NCBI GenBank assembly: GCA_035290045.1
Contig: DATDVH010000009.1
Location: 1-19,766 of the forward strand
From: DATDVH01 sp035290045
GTDB lineage: Bacteria > Patescibacteriota > Microgenomatia > UBA1406 > HO2-37-13b
Length of the DNA: 19,766 nt
Direction: 5' to 3'
Under the pieces are notes generated by a model. That model was not told where the DNA came from. It did not search any database and worked only from the letters and a program-made list of their open reading frames with translations. The translations under genes and the position numbers were made by a program. Of this stretch, positions 7,116-13,739 are shown piece after piece; position 1 is the stretch's first letter; every line of letters begins with the position of its first letter.

Positions 7116-8297
7116 TTATTTATTTTTCGCGCGTAATTCACGAAAAGTCTCGTCAAAAATTTCGTAATAATCGGCATAGACGTACTTCTGCCCATAATCT
7201 GGATCGCCAAGAGGATCAAGAATTTTTAGAACCTTAAGCCGCTCTATCGTGTTGTATGCCCCTTGGGGGCTGAAACCTGTCCATTTAATTATCTCCGCCA
7301 CGCCGACAATCGGCTGGCTAAAGAGTTTGCGAACTATTTCTAATGTTGATTCAGCTGATTTTTTGCCCAATTTTTGCATTTTGGCGAAATCTCGATCACG
7401 CAAGGCGGTGATTCTCGCGCATGTTTCAATGGATGAATCGGCGATTTCTGCCACACCCTCAAGAAAAAATTCAAGCCAGCTATCAATATTTGCATTTTCA
7501 TCGTGATATTCCTGTAGTTTCTGATAGTAAAGTTTTTGGTATTTTTTGAAATAATTTGAAAGATACAATACCGGCAATTCCAAAAGACCGGCATGATGAA
7601 TAAACATCGCCACTAACATTCGTCCGGTACGACCATTGCCGTCGGTAAAGGGGTGAATAGTTTCAAACTGTGCGTGCAAAAGCCCTGCTTTTATAAGGGA
7701 TGGGTATTCATCTTTTTCATGGATGAACTTTTCCAGATCGTCGAGCGATTTTTTCATATCATCCGGAGCAGGAGGAACAAAAGACGCATCCGATGGAGTT
7801 TTGCCGCCGATCCAGTTTTGAGAGCGGCGAAATTCTCCCGGATACGCATGTTGTGAGGCACGAGCGCTGGTCATTAGTTTTTCGTGTATTTCTCGTATCA
7901 ATCGAAGAGAAATCGGAAGTGATTTTGTTCTTTCAATGCCGTAGTTTACTGCCTCGACATAATGGACGATAGCATCAACATCAGGATGCAAGCGTGATTT
8001 TTCTTCTGTTACCGGAGCTGCGACCGCGTCCTGCAAAGTGGCTTTTGTGCCTTCTATCTGGCTGGAATAAGCGGCGTCTTTTTTAATAAACATCAATAGA
8101 AAAAAATCTTTGTCCGGCAAAAGTCTGGTAATGCCGTCAAGTTTTCCGACTAATCTAATCGCCTCTTCGTGTTTTTTGTGCAGGTGCGAGCTTATAGGAA
8201 TACCGTCTTTGGGAGGGAAACCAAAAGGCGTAAAGGATTTATAGCCCGCTTTTTGCGCCACATAACGACCTATTTGTGTTTTGTTGATGTTGTTCAT
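7116..8297 (-). CDS. fic: Fic-family AMPylase-type protein with C-terminal winged helix
   Basis: The 393-residue product has the full Fic catalytic loop HPFTDGNGRTGR (residues 215-226). It is preceded by YPGEFRRSQNWIGG and SFVPPAP, typical of the flap region that docks the target. An auto-inhibitory motif S-x-x-x-E-G is present at residues 78-83 (SSQIEG), placing it in class II (N-terminal inhibitory helix). The C-terminal part (about 300-385, SQPIVGVAEIIKWTGFSPQGA) looks like a winged helix-turn-helix. Fic enzymes transfer AMP to hydroxyls of target proteins; the target here is unknown. It lies between hsdS and hsdR, 8 bases before the hsdR start, and is the only gene of the island with no visible lesion. 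Its upstream region carries operator-like repeats, so it may bind its own promoter. Confidence 0.92.
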   Translation of the reverse strand: MNNINKTQIGRYVAQKAGYKSFTPFGFPPKDGIPISSHLHKKHEEAIRLVGKLDGITRLLPDKDFFLLMFIKKDAAYSSQIEGTKATLQDAVAAPVTEEKSRLHPDVDAIVHYVEAVNYGIERTKSLPISLRLIREIHEKLMTSARASQHAYPGEFRRSQNWIGGKTPSDASFVPPAPDDMKKSLDDLEKFIHEKDEYPSLIKAGLLHAQFETIHPFTDGNGRTGRMLVAMFIHHAGLLELPVLYLSNYFKKYQKLYYQKLQEYHDENANIDSWLEFFLEGVAEIADSSIETCARITALRDRDFAKMQKLGKKSAESTLEIVRKLFSQPIVGVAEIIKWTGFSPQGAYNTIERLKVLKILDPLGDPDYGQKYVYADYYEIFDETFRELRAKNK

Positions 8298-8300
8298 AGT

Positions 8301-8354
8301 AATATCAACATATTATACTATTTAGTTGATATTTGCAAGTCGAATATCAACTAA
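8301..8354 (-). promoter_or_regulatory. Operator-like inverted repeats and -10 box upstream of fic
   Basis: TTAGTTGATATT (8322-8333) and its exact complement AATATCAACTAA (8343-8354) form a 12-bp inverted repeat with a 9-base spacer. A third half-site, AATATCAAC, lies at 8301-8309, right before the fic start. A minus-strand TATAAT lies at 8312-8317 between the sites; the best -35-like TTGCAA (8333-8338) is at a short 15-base spacing. The half-sites flank the -10, as expected for repression. The winged-helix domain of the Fic protein is a plausible binder, by inference. Confidence 0.6.
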
Positions 8355-8370
8355 GCGTGACTTTGAGAGC

Positions 8371-9068
8371 TTATACTTTAATTTTACCCATCACGGTGCT
8401 GGTGATAAGCGCCTGTCGGTATTCTTGCAGTTTTTCAATTTGCATTTCAACTTTTTTCATCATCTCATCAATCTTCGCTGTCTCGCGGTCAAGAAAAACA
8501 GCAATAGATTTTTGCTCGATTGAGGAAGGTAACAAAACATAACTGTTTTTTAATATATCCTTCGTAATACTATAAACTTTTATACCAGCAACACTACTTC
8601 TAATTTGTGTTCTGTAGGCTACGGAATCAAATAGATAAGCAAGATATCTAACGTTAATTTTAACGATCTGCCTAGTGATTATGGTATGATATCCCGCAAA
8701 TGTTACTTCATGACTATTCAAATATGTAAAATTACCAGCCCCCTCAATGTCTTCAGAAGTATCAGCGAAAACAAAGTCTCCAAAATTTAATATTGACCCC
8801 CGATTATTTTCTAAATATGTATTTGAAACGCATTTTAAATCATTTTTTAAAGGATCAACTTCAAAACCATATTTTGAATGAATTTCTCCATAATTGACAC
8901 AAGGAATTCCGTCGTCTTGCAAGTTTTCTTTTGTAATACTTAATCCCTTATTAAATGCAAATAAAAAACAAAACGCTTCACTTCCCACTCTTCCGGAACA
9001 TCTCCCAACCAGTCAATGCCTGAGGGTTTATATTGGGAATATGTTTTGTATTTTGTCGCCGTAGTCAT
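8371..9068 (-). pseudogene. hsdS: Half-size type I specificity subunit HsdS with a frameshift
   Basis: The ATG at 9068 lies two bases after the hsdM stop. It encodes a standard HsdS start (YSQYKPSGIDWLGDVPEEW, EVKR), then the frame breaks near 8962-8973. Adding one T to a four-T run (minus strand) joins it to the second frame, which carries on as FLFAFNKGLSITKENLQ and runs to 8371. The joined protein is about 232 residues: N-terminal conserved segment, one target-recognition domain, then the C-terminal helix PSSIEQKSIAVFLDRETAKI and KLQEYRQALI. HsdS normally has about 400 residues and two recognition domains. This is either a natural half-subunit, which would need to dimerise, or an internal deletion. 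A restart at the GTG at 8988 would lose the conserved N-terminus. Confidence 0.85.
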
Positions 9069-9070
9069 AA

Positions 9071-11110
9071 TTAAATATCTGTTAGCATTTTGGCGATCTC
9101 ATCTTCCAGCTTCTTGATATCACCGCCAATTTCATCAAGCGGGCGCAAGGGTTTATATTCATAAAAATATCTTGTGAAGCTTATCTCGTAGCCGATTTTG
9201 CCGATCTTGCCGATCTTGCCGTCTTTATGGTCGCAATATTTTTTGTCTTCACTGATCCATGCGTCTGGCACATGGGGCAGGACTTCTCGCTTGAAATACT
9301 CATTTATATCTTCGCCAAGCGGAACATTTTCATAGTCGCGCAAATCTACATCCGGCTCAGGATTGCCTTTTTTGTCAGTTATAACATCAGCCGTCTCATC
9401 GCGTTCGGAAAGGCCTTTGAGAATCGCTTTTTTGACGGGCGCGTCCAGTTTGAGATATGCTTTTTTGAAAGCTTGCTCTAATACTTCAATAAATTTTTCT
9501 TGATTTTTATAGAGTGTGCCACCGATAGTGACGAGTGCTTTCTGAATAGAAATTTGCAACGCAAAACCGGCTTTTTCATCTTCCAACTTTTTGAGCGGAT
9601 CGCGTTTTTTGCTTTTGGCAAGATTTTGAAAGGCCGATTCGGCTTTTAATTTTTCCAAACGATCGGCGCTGGCTTGAAAATTAAGTTTGAGCGGGCGTTC
9701 AATCGTAATTTTGCGATAGCCAAAAAATTCATTAGGAAACACTTTGACGATTTTGTTCTTTTCGCCGTCCAAAGTAAGCTCGGTGATTTTTTGGATTTGC
9801 TCATCGGAAATGACATTGCGTTTGTCACCCAAGCTTTTGCGCATTTTTTTGTAGAGATCAACCGCATTGACGAGCTTCACTTTGCCTTTGTGGTGATCTT
9901 TTTTGCGATTGGTCAGTACCCAAATATAGGTATGAATACCGGTGTTGTAAAAAAGCTGGTTTGGCAGAGCAATGATTGTTTCCAGCCAGTCATTTTCAAT
10001 GATCCAACGGCGTATTTCACTTTCACCGCTACCGGCATCGCCGGTAAAAAGTGGCGAGCCGTTCATAACAATAGCGATACGGCTTCCGTAGTTTGACTGC
10101 TTCATCTTGACAAGCATTATTTGTAAAAAAAGTAATTGTCCGTCGCTAATGCGCGGAAGACCTGCGCCGAATCGGCCTTGAAAACCAAGCTCTGCTTCTT
10201 TTTCAATTTCTTTTTTATCCTTTTTCCATTCCTTGCCGTAAGGCGGATTGGAAAGCATATAATCAAACTTTTCTCCAAAAAGTTGGTCATGCGATAATGT
10301 GGAACCGTATTTTATATTGTCGGCATTTTCGCCCTTAATCAGAAGGTCAGATTTGGCAACGGCAAAAGTTTCCGGATTAACTTCTTGACCAAACATTTCT
10401 ACTTGAGCGGTTTCGTTCACGCTTTCCAAAATCCATTCTTTGGCTTCTGTAAGCATGCCGCCGCTTCCGCAGGCCGGATCGTAAATAGTTTTGATAATGC
10501 GCTGTTTTTTAAGAATTTCCAAGCCAGGAGAAAACAGTAGATTGACCATAAGGCGGATGATTTCGCGCGGGGTAAAGTGTTCTCCCGGATTTTCGTTTGA
10601 CGCTTCGTTAAATTTGCGAATCAATTCTTCAAAAACATAACCCATCGCCAGATTGCTCACACTGTCGGGGTGCATTTCAACCTCGCTGAATTTCTCGATG
10701 ACTTGGTATGTGAGATTGGCTTCTTCCAGCGCATCAATTTGTGTGTTGAATTTGAATTTATCAATTATTTCGCGCATGAGCGGGTTGTAGGCGTTGATAT
10801 ACAGGCGCAAATTTTTGCCGATATTTTTCGGATCGTCTAAAAGTTTCTTAAAATCGTATTGTGAAGTATTATAAAAATTGTATCCGCTCGCTCTTTTCAA
10901 AATACCGTCCATATCTTCCAGCTTATGTTTGTATTTTTCATACTTCACCAAGACATCGGCTTTGGTATCTTCAAGCGCTGTGTCCAAGCGGCGCAGGACA
11001 GTGAGAGGCAAAATAACATCCGGATATTTCGCGCGTCTAAAATCATCGCGTAAAAGATTGGCGATGCTCCAGATAAAATTTACGATTTGTTGATGATTAT
11101 TTTGGTTCAG
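9071..11110 (-). CDS. hsdM: Type I DNA methyltransferase subunit HsdM, start codon unclear
   Basis: The product contains the S-adenosylmethionine-binding motif I DPACGSGGML and the catalytic adenine-methylase motif IV NPPYG, about 75 residues apart. FTPREIIRLMVNLL precedes motif I, as in HsdM/N6-adenine methylases. Counted from the first accepted start codon (TTG at 11011) it has 646 residues. Homology clearly begins earlier, with NNHQQIVNFIW and SIANLLRDDF encoded up to about 11100. That part has no ATG, GTG or TTG; the best aligned start is CTG at 11108-11110 in place of an ATG. A small in-frame tandem repeat encodes KIGKIGKIG near 9193-9215. The reading frame is otherwise intact to TAA at 9071. 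With HsdS it would form the methylase that marks recognition sites. Confidence 0.88.
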   Translation of the reverse strand: MNQNNHQQIVNFIWSIANLLRDDFRRAKYPDVILPLTVLRRLDTALEDTKADVLVKYEKYKHKLEDMDGILKRASGYNFYNTSQYDFKKLLDDPKNIGKNLRLYINAYNPLMREIIDKFKFNTQIDALEEANLTYQVIEKFSEVEMHPDSVSNLAMGYVFEELIRKFNEASNENPGEHFTPREIIRLMVNLLFSPGLEILKKQRIIKTIYDPACGSGGMLTEAKEWILESVNETAQVEMFGQEVNPETFAVAKSDLLIKGENADNIKYGSTLSHDQLFGEKFDYMLSNPPYGKEWKKDKKEIEKEAELGFQGRFGAGLPRISDGQLLFLQIMLVKMKQSNYGSRIAIVMNGSPLFTGDAGSGESEIRRWIIENDWLETIIALPNQLFYNTGIHTYIWVLTNRKKDHHKGKVKLVNAVDLYKKMRKSLGDKRNVISDEQIQKITELTLDGEKNKIVKVFPNEFFGYRKITIERPLKLNFQASADRLEKLKAESAFQNLAKSKKRDPLKKLEDEKAGFALQISIQKALVTIGGTLYKNQEKFIEVLEQAFKKAYLKLDAPVKKAILKGLSERDETADVITDKKGNPEPDVDLRDYENVPLGEDINEYFKREVLPHVPDAWISEDKKYCDHKDGKIGKIGKIGYEISFTRYFYEYKPLRPLDEIGGDIKKLEDEIAKMLTDI

Positions 11111-11114
11111 AGCT

Positions 11115-11265
11115 TTATTTAAACAATTTTTCCACCGGTACGACGAGGGCTTTTTCTATTTTTTCTAATGTGTCCACGGTTGGATTGAGACTTTCGCCTG
11201 TTTCTATCTTTAACTACTGTATTTAACGCTCAATCAGCGTCTTTTGAGAGGCGATCTTGGGACAC
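11115..11265 (-). pseudogene. XRE-family helix-turn-helix regulator remnant
   Basis: Reading from GTG at 11263-11265 gives SQDRLSKDAD, a TGA at 11230-11232, then ALNTVVK. A one-base shift in an A-run then leads to IETGESLNPTVDTLEKIEKA and LVVPVEKLF before TAA at 11115-11117. Together these match the second half of an XRE/Cro-like domain: SQ..L, a turn, 'T...IE.G...P...TL.KIA.AL.V....LF'. The first helix is missing or changed. XRE proteins often sit just before hsdM as controllers of restriction-modification genes, and the stop here lies only 4 bases before the likely original hsdM start. The stop codon plus frameshift make it non-functional. Confidence 0.7.
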
Positions 11266-11349
11266 TACTAAATTTTTGCTGAAAATCTTAGAAAAAAAAT
11301 GAATTCAAATTGTCTTGAAGGCCGCCAGGTTCTAAAATTAGCAACTCAG

Positions 11350-11421
11350 CTCCGGCGGGAGGATTCGAACCTCCAACCTCGAAGTTAACAGCTTCTTGCT
11401 CTACCGTTGAGCTACACCGGA
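11350..11421 (-). tRNA. tRNA-Asn (anticodon GUU)
   Basis: The 72-base minus-strand sequence folds as a cloverleaf. The acceptor stem TCCGGTG pairs with CGCCGGA (one G-T pair), the D stem GCTC with GAGC, and the T stem GGAGG with CCTCC around the TTCGAAT loop. The anticodon loop CTGTTAA shows anticodon GTT at 11387-11389. The discriminator base is G, as expected for Asn. The outermost pair of the anticodon stem (A27-G43) is mismatched. CCA is not encoded and must be added. It decodes AAC and AAU. Confidence 0.96.
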
Positions 11422-11429
11422 ATTTTTAC

Positions 11430-11458
11430 ATTATACAACAAATAGTTTTTATATCCAA
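11430..11458 (-). promoter_or_regulatory. Promoter of tRNA-Asn
   Basis: Minus-strand TTGGAT (11453-11458), 17-base spacer, TATAAT (11430-11435). The -10 ends only 8 bases before the mature tRNA 5' end, so the primary transcript would carry almost no 5' leader. Confidence 0.65.
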
Positions 11459-11474
11459 TTCATCCTTTGTCATG

Positions 11475-12536
11475 CTAATTTTTCACATACCGATCAAAAA
11501 AATCAACAGATCTCTGAAGAGCAACTCGCAGATTATTAGAAAGATTATGGTTATCACCTTCGTAAGCGAAAAATTTCGTTATTTTCTCAACTTTTTTAAG
11601 AGCTTGATCGAGTTTCTGGCTAAAAAGAATAGGTACCTGCTCATCCGAAGTTCCATGATGTAACTGAATCGGACCTGAAATATCCTTGACAAACGATAAA
11701 GGTGATATTGATCCCCAAAATTGAGTATTTGTATCAAAATTACCATAGGTATCAATAAGTTCTTGTCTTCCCTGCTTATGTCCCACTTGTTCTTGTTGAG
11801 TGGGAATGAATGTTCTTTTTGAACGATCCGTCCGATGCCATTTATTAGCAAGATCTTCATATGAAGCCGTTACACCTGCCCAGATCACACCTGCTTTAAT
11901 ATCGTCTGTTACTACCATTGATCGTAACGTGATCATGCCTCCCATAGAATGTCCCCACATGCCTATTTTTTCAGGATCAGAATCTTTATATTTTTTTATA
12001 GAAGAAACCGCATTAAGCACATCAATAGTATAAGCAGGTGAATAATATGCGCTCTCGGGCGTTCCTTCAGAATTTCCATGACCTCTATAATCAGATTTGA
12101 ACACTATATATCCATTTCGTGAAAAAACATCAGTATAGGTGATATATTTCTCTGTTGTTTTATATTGCTGTGGTTGAATATATCCATGATTGAATATGAC
12201 GACAGGCCAGCCATCATCAGGTTTTTTTCCCTGAGGTATTGTAATCAACGCATATATTTTCAGTTTATCAGATTTATACGAAGCGATGTATCTATCATAA
12301 TTTGATCCTTGAGTCAGCGTTTGTTCAATAACAATGTTACTTCCCGGATATTCTTGTGTACGCATATATTCTATAGAGAGAGGATTGAGCTTATGCGTCA
12401 GATCACTTTTCTCTTCTGATTGAATAGTTTGATTGACCTCACCAAAAGGGGAAATATCCTTAAAATATATTTTATAAAAGATAACAAAAAGAATCGCAAT
12501 AATAAAAAAAAAGACAATAGTTAAAAGTTTATTCAT
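11475..12536 (-). CDS. Membrane-anchored alpha/beta hydrolase (S9/dienelactone-hydrolase-like peptidase/esterase)
   Basis: The 353-residue product begins with one hydrophobic helix (about residues 4-22) without a lipobox, so it is probably anchored with the enzyme outside the cytoplasm. The alpha/beta-hydrolase core follows: VVIFNHGYI forms the oxyanion-hole region (about 110), KSDYRGHGNSEG comes next, and GMWGHSMGGM carries the nucleophile Ser in G-x-S-x-G (about 195). HHGTSDEQVP (about 290) gives the acidic residue and YEGDNHNLS (about 325) the His. The combination resembles S9-type acyl-peptidases and related esterases. The substrate is unknown. It stands alone between the tRNA and the divergent peroxiredoxin; a TATACT lies 13 bases before the ATG. 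Confidence 0.85.
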   Translation of the reverse strand: MNKLLTIVFFFIIAILFVIFYKIYFKDISPFGEVNQTIQSEEKSDLTHKLNPLSIEYMRTQEYPGSNIVIEQTLTQGSNYDRYIASYKSDKLKIYALITIPQGKKPDDGWPVVIFNHGYIQPQQYKTTEKYITYTDVFSRNGYIVFKSDYRGHGNSEGTPESAYYSPAYTIDVLNAVSSIKKYKDSDPEKIGMWGHSMGGMITLRSMVVTDDIKAGVIWAGVTASYEDLANKWHRTDRSKRTFIPTQQEQVGHKQGRQELIDTYGNFDTNTQFWGSISPLSFVKDISGPIQLHHGTSDEQVPILFSQKLDQALKKVEKITKFFAYEGDNHNLSNNLRVALQRSVDFFDRYVKN

Positions 12537-12628
12537 ATCCTATTAAAGTAGTATAATTATTTATTCTGAAAACAAGCTGAAAGATAAATTTTTGCGGATT
12601 AACTTATACATTAATTATATTTTTACAG

Positions 12629-12634
12629 TATACT
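12629..12634 (+). promoter_or_regulatory. -10 box of the bcp gene, leaderless arrangement
   Basis: TATACT ends 8 bases before the ATG at 12643. No ribosome-binding site precedes that ATG and no convincing -35 is seen. Its position argues against the in-frame TTG at 12592 as start, because that codon would lie upstream of the promoter. Confidence 0.45.
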
Positions 12635-12642
12635 CAATCATA

Positions 12643-13119
12643 ATGGAAGATACGAGAAAACTGTTCAATAAAAAAGCGCCTCCTTTTTCACTTTCTGATC
12701 AATATGGAAAAATACACACGCTTTCAGACTATCAGGGAAAATGGGTTGTGCTCTATTTTTACCCAAAAGATGATACGCCCGGATGTACTCAAGAAGCATG
12801 TTTTTTCCGAGATAATTTGCATATACTTGCCCAAAAAAATATCGCAGTTATAGGAGTTTCTGCTGATTCAATCGCGTCGCATGACAAATTTGCAGAAAAA
12901 TATCAGCTCACCTATCCTCTGCTTGCCGATACAAAAAAAATAGTTATCTCTGCATACGGCGCATGGGGAATGAAGCAATCTATGGGAAAACAATATGAAG
13001 GAATTTTGAGAAATACCTATCTTATCAATCCTCAAGGAGTGATCAAAAAAATTTATGAGAGAGTCACTCCTGAAAATCACGTTCAAGAAATCTTTTTAGA
13101 TATACAAACGTTTATGTAA
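12643..13119 (+). CDS. bcp: Thioredoxin-dependent peroxiredoxin, Bcp/PrxQ type
   Basis: The 158-residue protein is full length for Bcp. It has the thioredoxin fold start (APPFSLSDQYGK), VVLYFYPKDDTPGCTQEAC with peroxidatic Cys48 and resolving Cys53 (the atypical 2-Cys spacing of PrxQ), GVSADS, and RNTYLINPQGVIKKIY. It reduces hydroperoxides with electrons from thioredoxin-like donors in the cytoplasm. The start is placed at the ATG at 12643 rather than an in-frame TTG 51 bases upstream. The extra 17 residues would precede the conserved fold, and a -10 box lies between the two codons. It converges on efp, with 16 bases between their stops. Confidence 0.93.
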   Translation: MEDTRKLFNKKAPPFSLSDQYGKIHTLSDYQGKWVVLYFYPKDDTPGCTQEACFFRDNLHILAQKNIAVIGVSADSIASHDKFAEKYQLTYPLLADTKKIVISAYGAWGMKQSMGKQYEGILRNTYLINPQGVIKKIYERVTPENHVQEIFLDIQTFM

Positions 13120-13135
13120 TGGTTTGACTTTAATA

Positions 13136-13702
13136 TTATTTTCCTTCTCTTCCAATATATTCTCCTGTCTCTGGATTGATAATAACCACATCACCAACTT
13201 TGATAAAAAGAGGCACTAATACCGTTACCCTATTTTCTACTACTACTGGTTTTTTTGCATTAGACACGGTATTTCCTTTTATCGCCTCGTCAGCTTTGAT
13301 TACCTTTAATCTCACCGATTGAGGAGCACGAAGACTGATTGCTTCTCCATTATAAAGAAGTATAAATAATTTATCTCCTTCTTTGAGGTAATGGGCTATG
13401 TTTCCTGCGCTCTCTAAAGGAAGTTCAATTTGCTCATAAGTACGTTCATTCATAAAATAAAGTTTTTGAGTATCTTTATAGAGATATTGCATCTCAATAG
13501 TGTTTATATCAACCGTTTCTATAGTTTGGTTTGACTTGAAAGTCAGATCCATGGTTTTTCCGCTTTTGATCTCTTTGACGCGCGATCGCATAAGAGCTGA
13601 TCCTTTACCAGGGGCATAAAACTCCGCTTTCTCAACACGCCATATTGAATCATCCTTTAGGATAAACTCACTCTTTTTTAGGTTTCCTGCATTGATTCTC
13701 AT
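13136..13702 (-). CDS. efp: Translation elongation factor P
   Basis: The 188-residue product has the three-domain EF-P length. The N-terminal KOW-like domain carries the tip loop APGKGSALMR with the conserved modifiable Lys33, a first OB domain follows, and the C-terminal domain ends GDVVIINPETGEYIGREGK, the standard EF-P ending. EF-P binds between the ribosomal P and E sites and relieves stalling at polyproline stretches. It follows epmA by 19 bases on the same strand, and EpmA is the enzyme known to modify this Lys in other bacteria. It can also be transcribed alone: TTGATA, 17 bases, TATACT lies at 13711-13739 with the -10 ending 8 bases before the ATG. No Shine-Dalgarno is present. Confidence 0.95.
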   Translation of the reverse strand: MRINAGNLKKSEFILKDDSIWRVEKAEFYAPGKGSALMRSRVKEIKSGKTMDLTFKSNQTIETVDINTIEMQYLYKDTQKLYFMNERTYEQIELPLESAGNIAHYLKEGDKLFILLYNGEAISLRAPQSVRLKVIKADEAIKGNTVSNAKKPVVVENRVTVLVPLFIKVGDVVIINPETGEYIGREGK

Positions 13703-13710
13703 AGTAAAAA

Positions 13711-13739
13711 AGTATATAAAACTATGTACTATTTATCAA
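13711..13739 (-). promoter_or_regulatory. Internal promoter of efp inside the 3' end of epmA
   Basis: Minus-strand TTGATA (13734-13739), 17-base spacer, TATACT (13711-13716). The -35 overlaps the last sense codons of epmA. The -10 ends 8 bases before the efp ATG, predicting a leaderless efp mRNA. Confidence 0.6.

Noticed and set aside
9193..9221. Tandem 9-base repeat (encoding KIG units) in hsdM as a repeat locus
   Set aside because: Only about three copies and in frame within HsdM; it may vary in length but is not a separate element.
11226..11240. Small hairpin ACGCT-CAATC-AGCGT as a terminator
   Set aside because: The stem is 5 bp and the T-run is short; the bases lie inside the xre remnant.
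12592..12642. TTG at 12592 as the bcp start
   Set aside because: It lies upstream of the TATACT box and adds residues not found in Bcp proteins.
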